From Hydrogenedens sp964549105 (GTDB lineage Bacteria > Hydrogenedentota > Hydrogenedentia > Hydrogenedentales > Hydrogenedentaceae): 64,000 nt of DNA. Under the pieces are notes generated by a model. The model ran no database searches and was not told the DNA's origin. It saw only the letters and a program-made list of their open reading frames with translations. The DNA lies in assembly GCA_964549105.1 (NCBI GenBank), contig CAZJTZ010000002.1, positions 135,429 through 199,428 on the forward strand. Direction: 5' to 3'. Below are positions 52,487-61,630 of the stretch, piece after piece (position 1 is the stretch's first letter; every line of letters starts with the position of its first letter). The position numbers and the translations under genes are program-made.

Positions 52487-53251
52487 ATGAATGATATATC
52501 TCAAATTAAAATAGAAGAAAATTGTAATAAGGAGTATAAGTTAAGGCAGAGTGGAGAAATTTTTCGACTTTTTAATCGCATTGCTTATCGCTATGATTTG
52601 ACCAATCATATATTATCATTTGGGCAGGATGTTTATTGGCGGAAAAAACTTATTCGACAAATGAATAAGCCAGAGGAAGGAAAAGATTTTTATTTATTAG
52701 ACCTTGCTACAGGTACGGGCGAGGTTTTAAGGAGATTTAGAAAGGTTTATCCTGAGCAGGGGTATGCGACCGGTGTTGATTTTTCAGTAGAAATGCTAAA
52801 AGTAGGACTTGAAAAATATAAGCACAGGGGAGATAATGATTTATTTGCAGTAATGGATATTCTGGATTTGGGTATAAAATCTAATATGGTGGATGTGGTA
52901 ACTATGGCTTTTGGCATTCGGAATGTTTCTGAGGTTCGTATGGCTCTTAGTGAAATCTTCCGTGTGCTGAAACCCGGGGGACAGTTACTCATTCTCGAAT
53001 TTGGCTTGCCTCAAAAAGGGTTGTGGAGGAAGACATATTTATTCTATTTAAAGTATATTCTTCCGTATTTAGGTGGGGTCGTAACAGGTTGTTTTTCTTC
53101 TTATCGTTATTTGACTGCGACAATATGCAAATTTCCTTCTCATGACCGTTTTTTGCAGATACTTGTCGAGGAGGGATTTGTTGAAACCCAGTGGACGGAA
53201 TTTAATGGTGGTGCTGTGCTACTGTATTCTGGGCACAAGCCCAAAAGATAA
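52487..53251 (+). CDS. ubiE: Demethylmenaquinone/ubiquinone methyltransferase
   Basis: A 254-residue class I SAM methyltransferase. The UbiE/MenG signatures are 'FNRIAYRYDLTNHILSFGQDVYWRK', 'LDLATGTGEVL', 'TMAFGIRNV' and 'RVLKPGGQLLILEFGLP'. It adds the last methyl group in menaquinone (and in some bacteria ubiquinone) synthesis; menaquinone is likelier here, so menG would be the apt name. Cytosolic and membrane-associated. The first 15 residues are a variable extension. No ribosome site beyond a weak AGGTAAAA. Confidence 0.92.
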   Translation: MNDISQIKIEENCNKEYKLRQSGEIFRLFNRIAYRYDLTNHILSFGQDVYWRKKLIRQMNKPEEGKDFYLLDLATGTGEVLRRFRKVYPEQGYATGVDFSVEMLKVGLEKYKHRGDNDLFAVMDILDLGIKSNMVDVVTMAFGIRNVSEVRMALSEIFRVLKPGGQLLILEFGLPQKGLWRKTYLFYLKYILPYLGGVVTGCFSSYRYLTATICKFPSHDRFLQILVEEGFVETQWTEFNGGAVLLYSGHKPKR

Positions 53252-53322
53252 ATGAAAATAAGACATATAAGTCCTATAAGGCATATATGACATATAAAAA
53301 ATCTGAACTTTGCGAGATTATG

Positions 53323-55935
53323 CTAATTCTCCTCATTTTCTTTAAGGTATAAGATTAATTTTTGCTCGAAGGTATTGGCATAGATGTGGCAAGATAAGGT
53401 ATGCTTTTCTGGGAGAAAATCTATAACTTTAATTATGTGTTCGTATTCTGCCAATCTTGGGAAAATTTCTTTGAGTTGGTTTGGAAATTGGTTTAGTAAT
53501 GGCTCATTTAACAGATGACTTTCTTTTCCGGGGAGATAAACGAAGTATAGGAGGTCAGATTCGACAAGTTCACTGAAAAAATGAGTGCCCAGTGAAACTT
53601 CTGGAGTGAGGTCATTCCGCATAGCGACAATTTCGCACAAGAAAGAGACGGAACTTATCTCAGAAAAACTGACAGGCACACCTAATGATGGGGTGCTTGT
53701 TCCCCATCGTCCGGGCCCGATAAGCACGGAAATAGGTTCACTGATTCCTAATGGTGGAGATTGGTTTATGAATCCGATAGCACGGGCTATGGCATATTTT
53801 TCGGAAATAGGGAGTTCACCGTAAATTTGAGGAACAACATAGATAAGACGATGGACCTGATTAAATCGGCTTCTTCCAATAATAGGTCCATCAACCTTTA
53901 TAATAATGTTTTTTTCATCTTTAATTACAGGTTCTGTAAGCAATTCGGAACGGTCACTAACCTGTAAGGGTCTACATTGGACAAGGTCAATGTAGTATTC
54001 TTTTTCATTTTTGAAATTTGCCGTAAATTCTATATCTACCGGATTTTGATAAACCTCTTCAAGGGTTGAGAGAATTTCGCACATATCTTGAACGAATGAA
54101 GTCTCAGTCAGAAGTGGGTCAAATCGGATTTTCCACTGTAAGGGTGCTTTTTGCCCACGTTCTCTATAATATCGTTCTGCTTCATAATCTTGTGCAATAA
54201 AAAGTTCTATGGGCACTCCCTCACATTGAGGGGCTATTTCTTGAACAGGAATGGAAATGAGTCTGTTTCCATCCAGGTCAATAACATCCACTTTTTGTTG
54301 TGAATATTTTTTTTGTTCTTTTGTCGTTCCTTCGGGTCGTTTTAGGGGTTCATTCAAAGCAATAATCCGTGTGTAGTCATCATCAGTGCGGTCAACGGCA
54401 CGCGTGCCTAATCCAAAGACCAATCGCAACATCCCTGCTCGGGGATTAACTTCAGGTGACCATACATAAGGGTTATATGAAAAACCAACGCCTGCAATAT
54501 TTGGAAAGTATAATTTATTATGTTGCGCTCCAGAAATACGCTGGACTAACAGTGCCATTTGTTCATCTTTTTCCAGAAGTCCTCGTCGTTTTCGATAGTA
54601 TAAGGCTTCTTCACTGACCGTGCTTGCATAAACAGTACGGATTGCCGCCTTAAAATCTTCTAACCTTTGTCTTGTAGAACCTTGATTAGCACAGAATACA
54701 CTTTCGTATTTGCCTGCAAAGGAATTTCCAAAATTGTCCTCCAGAAGACTACTGGAACGAACGATAATGGGGGAAGAACCAAAATATTCAAGAATCTGTT
54801 CAAACTGCTGCTCTATCTCTTCAGGAAATTCGCCTGTAATGATACGCCTTCGGATTCGTTCAGCGCCAGGAAGAAAGTTTTCCAACTCTTTTTGTTGTTC
54901 GCGTGCCCACCAGCAACCATTTCTAACAAGAAAAGTATAATAAACATCTGAACCCACATAAAAACTGTCATGTGTTTCCAATCGTTGATTCCACTTCGGG
55001 TCCTTTTTTCGTAGAATTGCATGAGCCAATAACATACCCACCGATTTGCCGCCAATCATTCCTGTCCCGACGACTCTTTGCCCAATTTCCATCAAGTCTT
55101 CCAGAGTAAAATAGTCTTGAAATAGCGAAACAAGTCGTTCTTCGCGTGTAATTATCATTTGAATCATTGTTTGCATTAGTTCATTTTTGAGCGTTTCATT
55201 CCCCAACTTAATGATGTATTTTGCTTCCCTTAATACTCGATTCCATATATCCGTAGGACCTCCACCGGGACTGACCGTAGTGCTTAATGTTGAAGACAAG
55301 ACCTTTGCCATAATGTGGCTTTCCGTAATGGGGGTCATCTTAGCATTTTCCCAGAGATGAAGCATGTGCATAGATGGGGAGTGCCTCTGTTGCACTTTTA
55401 CAGGTCGGACAAAAATCTTTTCGTTGTGATTGAAGAGGTCTATTACGACTTGTGCTGTTTGTTGAATCGGGGCAATTGTTTTGGGTGCATGTTTGGAACG
55501 GTCGAGATAGAAATAAGCCAGGTCACCTCGGTCGAATAAATAGGGGCATGTCAGCATAAAGAAATTGCAAAGCATCGTGTCGCTAAACCAGCAAGAGGAT
55601 AAATCCGACAATTGGTCAAAAACATAAAAGGCTCGTCGTTCCGTATTTTGTATGGTCTGATGTACCTGGCTAATAAAGGGTTCAAAACCTTCTTTGGGAT
55701 TGATAGAGACATATTTAATAGATGGGTTTTCTTCCATGAGAGGTGGGTGATTACCAAATCGTAGATACACTACTGGACGACCTACCCCAATGCCATGTTG
55801 AATAAAGGGAAGCACAAATTTTTGATAATCATCAATAGTATTACCACGGAAAACTATATTATCACCTGCAATTAAACCACGCAGAATATAGTCTAACTCT
55901 TGTAATCCTGAACTTAATATGGGCAAAGTGGACAT
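53323..55935 (-). CDS. KaiC/RecA-like domain fused to a PEP-synthase ATP-grasp domain
   Basis: An 870-residue protein. Residues 1 to about 200 resemble a KaiC/RecA-like fold ('LSSGLQELDYILRGLIAGDNIVFRG'), but the Walker A lysine is absent, so it is probably not an active ATPase. Residues about 285-700 match the PEP synthase/PPDK N-terminal domain (PF01326): 'GTGMIGGKSVGMLLAHA', 'IIVRSSSLLEDNFGNSFAGKYES' and 'NPVDIEFTANF...DLVQCRPLQ' (ATP site). The swivelling His domain and the PEP-binding barrel are missing. It cannot be a full PEP synthase and may phosphorylate another acceptor, as rifampin phosphotransferase relatives do. Convergent with ubiE. ATG at 55935 lacks a clear ribosome site. Confidence 0.8.
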   Translation of the reverse strand: MSTLPILSSGLQELDYILRGLIAGDNIVFRGNTIDDYQKFVLPFIQHGIGVGRPVVYLRFGNHPPLMEENPSIKYVSINPKEGFEPFISQVHQTIQNTERRAFYVFDQLSDLSSCWFSDTMLCNFFMLTCPYLFDRGDLAYFYLDRSKHAPKTIAPIQQTAQVVIDLFNHNEKIFVRPVKVQQRHSPSMHMLHLWENAKMTPITESHIMAKVLSSTLSTTVSPGGGPTDIWNRVLREAKYIIKLGNETLKNELMQTMIQMIITREERLVSLFQDYFTLEDLMEIGQRVVGTGMIGGKSVGMLLAHAILRKKDPKWNQRLETHDSFYVGSDVYYTFLVRNGCWWAREQQKELENFLPGAERIRRRIITGEFPEEIEQQFEQILEYFGSSPIIVRSSSLLEDNFGNSFAGKYESVFCANQGSTRQRLEDFKAAIRTVYASTVSEEALYYRKRRGLLEKDEQMALLVQRISGAQHNKLYFPNIAGVGFSYNPYVWSPEVNPRAGMLRLVFGLGTRAVDRTDDDYTRIIALNEPLKRPEGTTKEQKKYSQQKVDVIDLDGNRLISIPVQEIAPQCEGVPIELFIAQDYEAERYYRERGQKAPLQWKIRFDPLLTETSFVQDMCEILSTLEEVYQNPVDIEFTANFKNEKEYYIDLVQCRPLQVSDRSELLTEPVIKDEKNIIIKVDGPIIGRSRFNQVHRLIYVVPQIYGELPISEKYAIARAIGFINQSPPLGISEPISVLIGPGRWGTSTPSLGVPVSFSEISSVSFLCEIVAMRNDLTPEVSLGTHFFSELVESDLLYFVYLPGKESHLLNEPLLNQFPNQLKEIFPRLAEYEHIIKVIDFLPEKHTLSCHIYANTFEQKLILYLKENEEN

Positions 55936-56068
55936 ACTGTATATTTTCCCTCTTGTTATTTTAAGGCTTATTTGATTAGAATGAATAACACATTTTGGTT
56001 CAAAAGTTTGCTTAATATAAAACTATATAGAAATTATACAAAAAATAATATATGGAGTGAAGTTGACT

Positions 56069-56719
56069 ATGACTGATATAAGCCAAATTCAAAAGGCATT
56101 AGAAGAAGCATTAAGACCCGGGACAATGGGTATTCTCAGTTATGAAGAAAACCTATGCCCTGTCACAGTTATATCTATGGTGGATGGACATGTTCGGGTG
56201 TCGAGTGGCTCAATGTTGAGTGGATTATTTTCTGGAATGGATGTTCATCTGGAGTTATGTTGCTCTCAGGGTTGTCTTGTCCTGGCAACAGAAGTATTAG
56301 AAGTTTCATATTCATTTTCAGAAGGGGTATTGCTTGCTCTGCCAACCTCTCCCACAAGTATGTTCTTACGGCGATTCTGGCGAATTCCTGTAAATATCCC
56401 TGCTGAAATCAAGCCACATGCACATCCACATAAAATTAAGGTAGTAATAAGAAATATCAGTGCGGGCGGTATGTTAGTAGAATTAACGGAGTCATTAGAG
56501 ATAGGTGACTCAGCAGATATATTTTTCTCTTTGAAAGGTGCTAAAGGAGAAAAAGAGACGCCATTCCATCTGGTTGGCTCTGTAACACAGGTAGCGTTGA
56601 GTGAGAATCCGAATCGTATAGGAATACGGTTTGTAGGTATGTTCCCTGATGATGAAAATAAGATTAATGAATTTGTGCTGAGAATGATTCGGGAAACCTG
56701 TCCAAAATTGCAGATATAA
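56069..56719 (+). CDS. PilZ-domain protein with YcgR-like N-terminal part
   Basis: A 216-residue protein. The N-terminal half (about 1-95) is a beta-rich YcgR-N/PilZN-like domain. The PilZ half begins at 'RRFWRIPVNIPAEI' (the RxxxR region) and has 'IRNISAGGMLVEL' as the (D/N)xSxxG motif, ending 'NRIGIRFVGMFPDDENKINEFVLRMIRE'. It likely binds cyclic di-GMP and controls motility or secretion. The ATG at 56069 is chosen over a GTG at 56057, which would overlap the GGAG ribosome site. The dynamin-like pair follows 44 bp later. Confidence 0.85.
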   Translation: MTDISQIQKALEEALRPGTMGILSYEENLCPVTVISMVDGHVRVSSGSMLSGLFSGMDVHLELCCSQGCLVLATEVLEVSYSFSEGVLLALPTSPTSMFLRRFWRIPVNIPAEIKPHAHPHKIKVVIRNISAGGMLVELTESLEIGDSADIFFSLKGAKGEKETPFHLVGSVTQVALSENPNRIGIRFVGMFPDDENKINEFVLRMIRETCPKLQI

Positions 56720-56763
56720 TTATTAGACAAAAAAGATTCGTCCTAAATTAGAAAACTGGAAGG

Positions 56764-58593
56764 ATGAACAGGGTGTTTGTAGACGAGATTGAAATTTTTG
56801 CAGGGATATGGAAGGAATTTAAGAATAAGGTATCCTCTCTATCTTTAGATTTTAGTGAGAAAAATTTTAGGGAAAATTTAGAATGGGAACGGCTTTTGTT
56901 TGGTAAGATTCTTCCACATCTGGAAGGTGAAGGTTGCCTTGTGATTGCTGTGGCAGGTGGCACGAACACAGGTAAATCTACTCTATTAAATGTGCTACTG
57001 AAAAAAGATTTTACACCTGTCCATCATTTTGCAGCCGCCACAAAGAGACCTATCCTTGTTGCTTCCAAAAGTAAGGCTCACCAATGCTTACAAAATAAAT
57101 TGTTTCTTGAGTTTGAAGCAAAGGAAATGGAAAATAAAGAAGAGGCACTGGACGAGGCTCTTCCGGGGGACATCCTTTTGATAAAGGAAGAGGATACCCT
57201 GACAGATGCCTATTTGTATCTTGATACACCGGATATTGATTCGATTAAGAAGGAGCATTGGGATATTGCAGAAAAAATTGTATCTGCGGGTGATATTATC
57301 ATTGCAGTTCTGGTAGATGTGAAGTATAAAGATGAAGCAGTCGTGCAGTTTTTTCGCAGGGCTAATGAAGAAGGAAAGTTTGTTATCCCTGTGATGAATA
57401 AAGTTTACAATGATGACCCAGAGTTACTACAAATTGCAAAGGAACAAATAGAAGATTTTATGAAAGAAGTGGGACTTAATGAAGATGTTCCCTACTTTTA
57501 TTTTTTTACCTATCCGCGAAATGAAAATTTTTTGAACAAACCCATTCCTTCCTTGTCAGACAACAATCTTGATTTGAGGGATTATATTTGCTCTCTTCCT
57601 GTCCGTGAAACCAAAGAAAAGGTTATGAAAAAAACCATAGAGAGGTTTAACAAACAATTCTGCGAGTGGTTTAGCAAAAAATTTATTCCTCAATTGGATA
57701 GCCTTCAGACAAGGTTGGAAAATTACGAATATCATCTCAGAAAAATCGTTGAAGCGGATTTTAATCCTTTTGCAGGTTTCCAGTTAGAAAAGGAATTGGA
57801 GTTTGAACTTCGCAAGCAAATCGGTTATTTCCGGTATTTAGTTTTATTGCCTGCTTCTATATTTTCTGGACATCGGAGTATAGCGAAACAATTGGAAGGT
57901 CAAAAAAAGGATTGGGAAATAGCCATTAATGAGCAGCATAGACTAATGATTGAAAAATGTGTTGGTGATTTTTTAGAAAATTTAATTAAATTTGACTTTG
58001 TTCCTGAAATGGATTCTTTGAATAAACATATAAAGGAACGCCTTCACTTATTAAATAATCAAAGGGAGCAGATTTTTAAAAATGTATTGATTCAGGTAGA
58101 GAGAAAATTATCAACCACTCCAAAAGGAATGGAAGTAGAAATCAAAAACATCGTTCAAAAATTTCTTGAATCCCCTGAATTAAAAGGTCTGAGACGAAGA
58201 AGACTGTTGTCCTGGCTGATTGTAGGAATGGGAACTGGAGCCCTGTTTTTTACACCCATTCTTTATTCGGCTGTTCCTATCCTTGTATCCATTTCACAAC
58301 CTTTAATTGTTGGAGGAACAATGCTTGGTAGTGCTTTGTTGGAAATCAAATCATACAGAGATTTTCTATATGAGGTCAAAAATTTACATGCCCAGTGGGT
58401 TCAAGAGAAGCGAGAAGAATTTTTCCAGATTTTAAAAGATGAAATCTTGCTAAGTGTTTTAGGTGTAATTTATGACTATTTAAAATTAGCAGAACAATTA
58501 AAAGGAGAGACAGAAAAGATTTTTTCTTATGAACTTAATGCTATGCAAACCATGACAGAGACGCTCCCAAAGGAGGATATATGCTCCCCGTGA
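56764..58593 (+). CDS. Dynamin-like large GTPase, first of a pair
   Basis: A 609-residue GTPase. G1 is AGGTNTGKSTLLN (K71), followed by a Thr-containing switch I region, G3 is 'LDTPDIDS' and G4 is 'MNKVYND'. Long helical segments follow (about 280-470), and a hydrophobic double helix near 480-530 ('LIVGMGTGALFFTPILYSAVPILVSISQPL') should enter the membrane, as in bacterial dynamin-like proteins. GGAAGG abuts the ATG, so GTG 56773 may be the true start. The next GTPase overlaps its 3' end by 13 bp. It probably remodels or stabilises membrane together with that partner. Confidence 0.8.
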   Translation: MNRVFVDEIEIFAGIWKEFKNKVSSLSLDFSEKNFRENLEWERLLFGKILPHLEGEGCLVIAVAGGTNTGKSTLLNVLLKKDFTPVHHFAAATKRPILVASKSKAHQCLQNKLFLEFEAKEMENKEEALDEALPGDILLIKEEDTLTDAYLYLDTPDIDSIKKEHWDIAEKIVSAGDIIIAVLVDVKYKDEAVVQFFRRANEEGKFVIPVMNKVYNDDPELLQIAKEQIEDFMKEVGLNEDVPYFYFFTYPRNENFLNKPIPSLSDNNLDLRDYICSLPVRETKEKVMKKTIERFNKQFCEWFSKKFIPQLDSLQTRLENYEYHLRKIVEADFNPFAGFQLEKELEFELRKQIGYFRYLVLLPASIFSGHRSIAKQLEGQKKDWEIAINEQHRLMIEKCVGDFLENLIKFDFVPEMDSLNKHIKERLHLLNNQREQIFKNVLIQVERKLSTTPKGMEVEIKNIVQKFLESPELKGLRRRRLLSWLIVGMGTGALFFTPILYSAVPILVSISQPLIVGGTMLGSALLEIKSYRDFLYEVKNLHAQWVQEKREEFFQILKDEILLSVLGVIYDYLKLAEQLKGETEKIFSYELNAMQTMTETLPKEDICSP

Positions 58594-60257
58594 AAATGAT
58601 GGAGAAAATAATTAATCAATTAGAGACACTTTCAAATTACGATGGAGCCTGGGAAGGATTTGTGTCTGTTGCAAAAAAATTGAAGTATCGTACAGATGAA
58701 TTAAAAGAGCGTGCGGCACAGATAGAATCTTTATTAATAATTGCTATTGTAGGAGGGAGTGGTGTTGGAAAATCTACCCTGATTAATGCCATTGCCGGAG
58801 ATAAAATAGCGAAGACTTCTCAATTTAGACCCTGCACTGATAGACCCATCATTTACCATCCTCCTGATTGGGAACCCAATGCAGAATTTAAAGCAGAATG
58901 TATATCTGTCCCCCGTTCTACACTTGAGAATATTGTTATTATTGATACGCCTGACACAGATACCGTAATCAAAGAGCATCGTGAATTTACAAAAAAAGTG
59001 CTTGCAAAATGCGACTTAATCCTCTTATGCGGGTTCAAAGATAAATACCTTGAAGATGCAACCTGGTCATTGATTCGAGAACTAAATAATGAGAGAAGTT
59101 TTGTATTAGTAGAAACAAGGTTAGAAAATTTAGATGATTCTATTATGAGTGATTGGCTGGAAAAATTGAAGAATGAGCAAATCTTTCCTCTGGCTACATT
59201 TCGCGTGAATGCGCTTCGGGCTTTAGATGGAAAATTAGGGAATGCCTCAGAAGGAAATGAATTTGATTTTAGGAAATTAGAAAGATTTCTTGCTCAACAA
59301 TTAACTGAGCAGAAAATCCTTCAAATAAAGACAAACAATGTGAGCGGCTTGGCAAAGAACGCGATAGAAAATCTTACCTCCTTCGTTGAAGATGTTCAAC
59401 CCTCTATTACTGAATTAGAAGAGTTTATAAATCATAAAAAAGTAGAGTTGGCATTACATTCAGAAAAAATAATTAAATCTGAATTTAACCGGGAAATAGG
59501 CACATTTTATCGTTGGCTTAAAAGGTTTATTGCTCCCCATTTGTACGGGATATTTCTTGTGATTGCACGACTTCGTGAGTTTTTATTGTCATTACCGGGG
59601 AAGATAAATCCATTAAATTTTATTCGGGGTTCATTTCGTTCCTTCGCCAAACACGATGAAACAGTCTCTCCCTTTGAAGAGGAACTATATAGCATCATAA
59701 TAAAGATGGCATCACAAATTTCGGAACGAAGCGAAAACAAACTTAGTGGAATTCAATCAGAACTTATGTTTATTCTGGATAAAGCACAAGTCCGTAAAGA
59801 CATTATGCCCCCACTTATTGATAATTTCAAAGTGAGTTTTTATGAGAGGGCGAAAAACTTTTTACAAGAAAATATTTATAATCATTTAGAACAGAAAGCA
59901 AAATGTTTATCTAATTATTTTCTAATTCAACTATTTTATCTTCCTATGTATGTGGTTATCGGATTTATTTTTTGGCGTGTATTTCCCGGCTATTTTTTAG
60001 GGAAATATCAAGGGCTTGATTTTATTCTTCATTCCCTTTTAATACTCTTTGCAAGCATTTTTTTAAGTTATTGGATATATGACAAAATTGTGTTTCTTAG
60101 TTCGCGAAATTTGGGAAAAAAATCAGCAAAACAATTCATTGCTTCATTATCCAATATCATAAGTCCCTTTGAGGAATTGGAAAAGTCTTTGAATGAAGCA
60201 AAAAACATTATACAAGTCATCTTAAAAATTAAAAACGATTTTAATTCTTTACAATAA
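58581..60257 (+). CDS. Dynamin-like large GTPase, second of a pair
   Basis: A 558-residue GTPase. G1 is VGGSGVGKSTLIN (K64), with 'PCTDRPIIYH' as switch I and 'IIDTPDTDTV' as G3. G4 is less clear ('VLVETRLENLDD'): the NKxD pattern appears lost. A helical stalk follows (about 255-430), and two hydrophobic helices near residues 455-510 ('LFYLPMYVVIGFIFWRVFPGYFLG' and 'FILHSLLILFASIFLSYWIYD'). AAAGGAGG precedes its ATG inside the first gene. Paired bacterial dynamins often form hetero-oligomers, and the coupled translation here suggests the same. Confidence 0.8.
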   Translation: MLPVKMMEKIINQLETLSNYDGAWEGFVSVAKKLKYRTDELKERAAQIESLLIIAIVGGSGVGKSTLINAIAGDKIAKTSQFRPCTDRPIIYHPPDWEPNAEFKAECISVPRSTLENIVIIDTPDTDTVIKEHREFTKKVLAKCDLILLCGFKDKYLEDATWSLIRELNNERSFVLVETRLENLDDSIMSDWLEKLKNEQIFPLATFRVNALRALDGKLGNASEGNEFDFRKLERFLAQQLTEQKILQIKTNNVSGLAKNAIENLTSFVEDVQPSITELEEFINHKKVELALHSEKIIKSEFNREIGTFYRWLKRFIAPHLYGIFLVIARLREFLLSLPGKINPLNFIRGSFRSFAKHDETVSPFEEELYSIIIKMASQISERSENKLSGIQSELMFILDKAQVRKDIMPPLIDNFKVSFYERAKNFLQENIYNHLEQKAKCLSNYFLIQLFYLPMYVVIGFIFWRVFPGYFLGKYQGLDFILHSLLILFASIFLSYWIYDKIVFLSSRNLGKKSAKQFIASLSNIISPFEELEKSLNEAKNIIQVILKIKNDFNSLQ

Positions 60258-60302
60258 ATTGTGTGTATTTTTTCAAAATAGAGATATCCGGGCAAAAGAT
60301 AT

Positions 60303-60331
60303 TTGACATTCGCTTTAACTTTGTGTATAAT
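60303..60331 (+). promoter_or_regulatory. Perfect consensus sigma-70 promoter for the str-type operon
   Basis: TTGACA (60303-60308), a 17-nt spacer and TATAAT (60326-60331). All twelve consensus bases match. It lies 75 bp upstream of the bTHX start and probably drives bTHX, rpsL, rpsG and fusA. Confidence 0.85.
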
Positions 60332-60406
60332 ATATTTCCTTTATTGAGATTCATATTTATTGAATAAATTTTACTATATGTATAAAGAAGGATTTGAGAT
60401 AGATTT

Positions 60407-60505
60407 ATGGGTAAAGGTGATCGAAGAACAAAACGAGGTAAGATTTGGCGTGGCTCTTATGGAAAAACACGACCTAAATCTTCGAGTAAGAAGTCAGATA
60501 AGTAA
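60407..60505 (+). CDS. Small ribosomal subunit protein bTHX
   Basis: A 32-residue gene. The peptide begins MGKGDRRTKRGKIWRGSYGK, nearly the same as the Thermus 30S protein Thx (GKGDRRTRRGKIWRGTYGK). Thx is a short basic peptide that sits in the head of the small subunit and stabilises it. A Lys/Ser-rich tail of 12 residues follows. It is the first gene after the consensus promoter and 114 bp before rpsL. Its GAT CGA codons supply one of only three GATC sites in the window. Confidence 0.92.
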   Translation: MGKGDRRTKRGKIWRGSYGKTRPKSSSKKSDK

Positions 60506-60619
60506 TACCAGGTTGAAATTGTTTTTTCACTTTTGATATACTATTTTACCTTATACGAAAAATCTAAAATTCGCAAAAAAGTTAAGTAATTCTGTTCGTA
60601 GTTAACAGGAGGATTATCA

Positions 60620-61042
60620 TTGCCAACGATAGGACAATTATTAAGAGGTTTACGGAAGCCGAGACCCAATCGGACGAAAGCTCCTGCTTTAAATAGATGT
60701 CCGCAGGCTTCTGGAACTTGCACCCGCGTATATACAATGACGCCGAAGAAACCGAACTCCGCATTGCGTAAAGTCGCTCGTGTTCGATTAAAGAACGGCT
60801 ACGAAGTGACAGTATATATTCCAGGTGTAGGACATAATTTGCAAGAGCACTCTCAGGTGTTGGTGCGTGGTGGCCGTGTAAAAGATTTACCCGGTGTTCG
60901 CTATCACTTAATCCGGGGTGTTTTAGATGCTATGGGTGATATGGGTGGAAGCGCAGGTCTCAAAGACGAAGGTGGAAAGAAAGTCCATACAGGTCGTTGG
61001 GTAAGCCGTTCGAAATATGGTGTAAAAAAACCAAAGCAATAA
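60620..61042 (+). CDS. rpsL: Ribosomal protein uS12 with C-terminal insertion
   Basis: A 140-residue protein; most bacterial S12 are about 124. The core is normal: TMTPKKPNSALRKVAR with K43 (the streptomycin-site lysine) and GGRVKDLPGVRYH with D89 (methylthiolation site). Between 'GVLD' (103) and 'RSKYG' (130) lie about 26 residues, rich in Gly/Lys with one Trp (AMGDMGGSAGLKDEGGKKVH...), where E. coli has about 10. TTG start at 60620, AGGAGG 7 nt upstream; the sequence MPTIGQLLRG is the expected start. rpsG follows 30 bp later. Confidence 0.96.
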   Translation: MPTIGQLLRGLRKPRPNRTKAPALNRCPQASGTCTRVYTMTPKKPNSALRKVARVRLKNGYEVTVYIPGVGHNLQEHSQVLVRGGRVKDLPGVRYHLIRGVLDAMGDMGGSAGLKDEGGKKVHTGRWVSRSKYGVKKPKQ

Positions 61043-61072
61043 TGAAACTGAGTTGTGAAGGATAGATAAAAA

Positions 61073-61546
61073 ATGCCAAGAAGAAGAGAAGTTCAGAAAC
61101 GAGAGGTTCTACCCGACCCAGAGTTCAATAGTACTCTGATAGCAAAATTTGTGAATATTGCTATGAAGAGTGGCAAGAAAAGTGTAGCAGAAAAGATTGT
61201 TTATAATGCTCTGGAAATATTAAAGAAAAAAGTACCCGATAAAGACCCATTAGAAGTCTTTACAAATGCAATTGAAAATGCAAAACCTCTGGTTCATGTA
61301 AAATCTCGCCGAATTGGTGGTGCAACCTATCAAGTTCCAGTAGAGATAGAACCGAATACCCGCACATCCATTGCCTTCCGATGGATTCGGGATTATGCGA
61401 GAAATCGTGGTGAAAAGACGATGGAAGAACGCCTGGCGATGGAGTTGCTCGATTGCTATAACAAACAAGGAAATACGATAAAGAAGCGTGAAGATACGCA
61501 TAGAATGGCAGAAGCCAATAAAGCCTTTATTCATTTTAGATATTGA
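61073..61546 (+). CDS. rpsG: Ribosomal protein uS7
   Basis: A 157-residue primary 16S rRNA-binding protein of the 30S head. 'MPRRREVQKREVLPDPEFNS', 'KFVNIAMKSGKKSVAEKIVY' and 'RRIGGATYQVPVEI' are typical. In E. coli, S7 represses its own operon through the S12-S7 spacer. Here that spacer is only 30 bp, and the S7-fusA spacer holds a strong hairpin instead. Length is normal. Confidence 0.97.
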   Translation: MPRRREVQKREVLPDPEFNSTLIAKFVNIAMKSGKKSVAEKIVYNALEILKKKVPDKDPLEVFTNAIENAKPLVHVKSRRIGGATYQVPVEIEPNTRTSIAFRWIRDYARNRGEKTMEERLAMELLDCYNKQGNTIKKREDTHRMAEANKAFIHFRY

Positions 61547-61597
61547 TTATTATGTGTTCCCCTTTGGAAGAAATGTGGAGAAGAAAAATAACAGACT

Positions 61598-61630
61598 AAG
61601 CAAGACGCTCCGCATCGTGGGGCGTTGCTT
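61598..61630 (+). promoter_or_regulatory. Strong hairpin in the rpsG-fusA spacer
   Basis: AAGCA (61598-61602) pairs with TGCTT (61626-61630), and ACGCTCC (61605-61611) with GGGGCGT (61619-61625), one G-U. This gives a 12-bp stem with a 2-nt bulge and a 7-nt loop. No T-run follows, so it is not a classic terminator. It could be a regulatory target (for instance S7), an RNA processing site or an attenuator in the 215-bp spacer. The spacer is GC-richer than its surroundings near 61710. Confidence 0.55.

Noticed and set aside
60620..61042. Frameshift or misassembly in rpsL
   Set aside because: The extra segment is in frame and both flanks match S12 exactly, so it is reported as an insertion.
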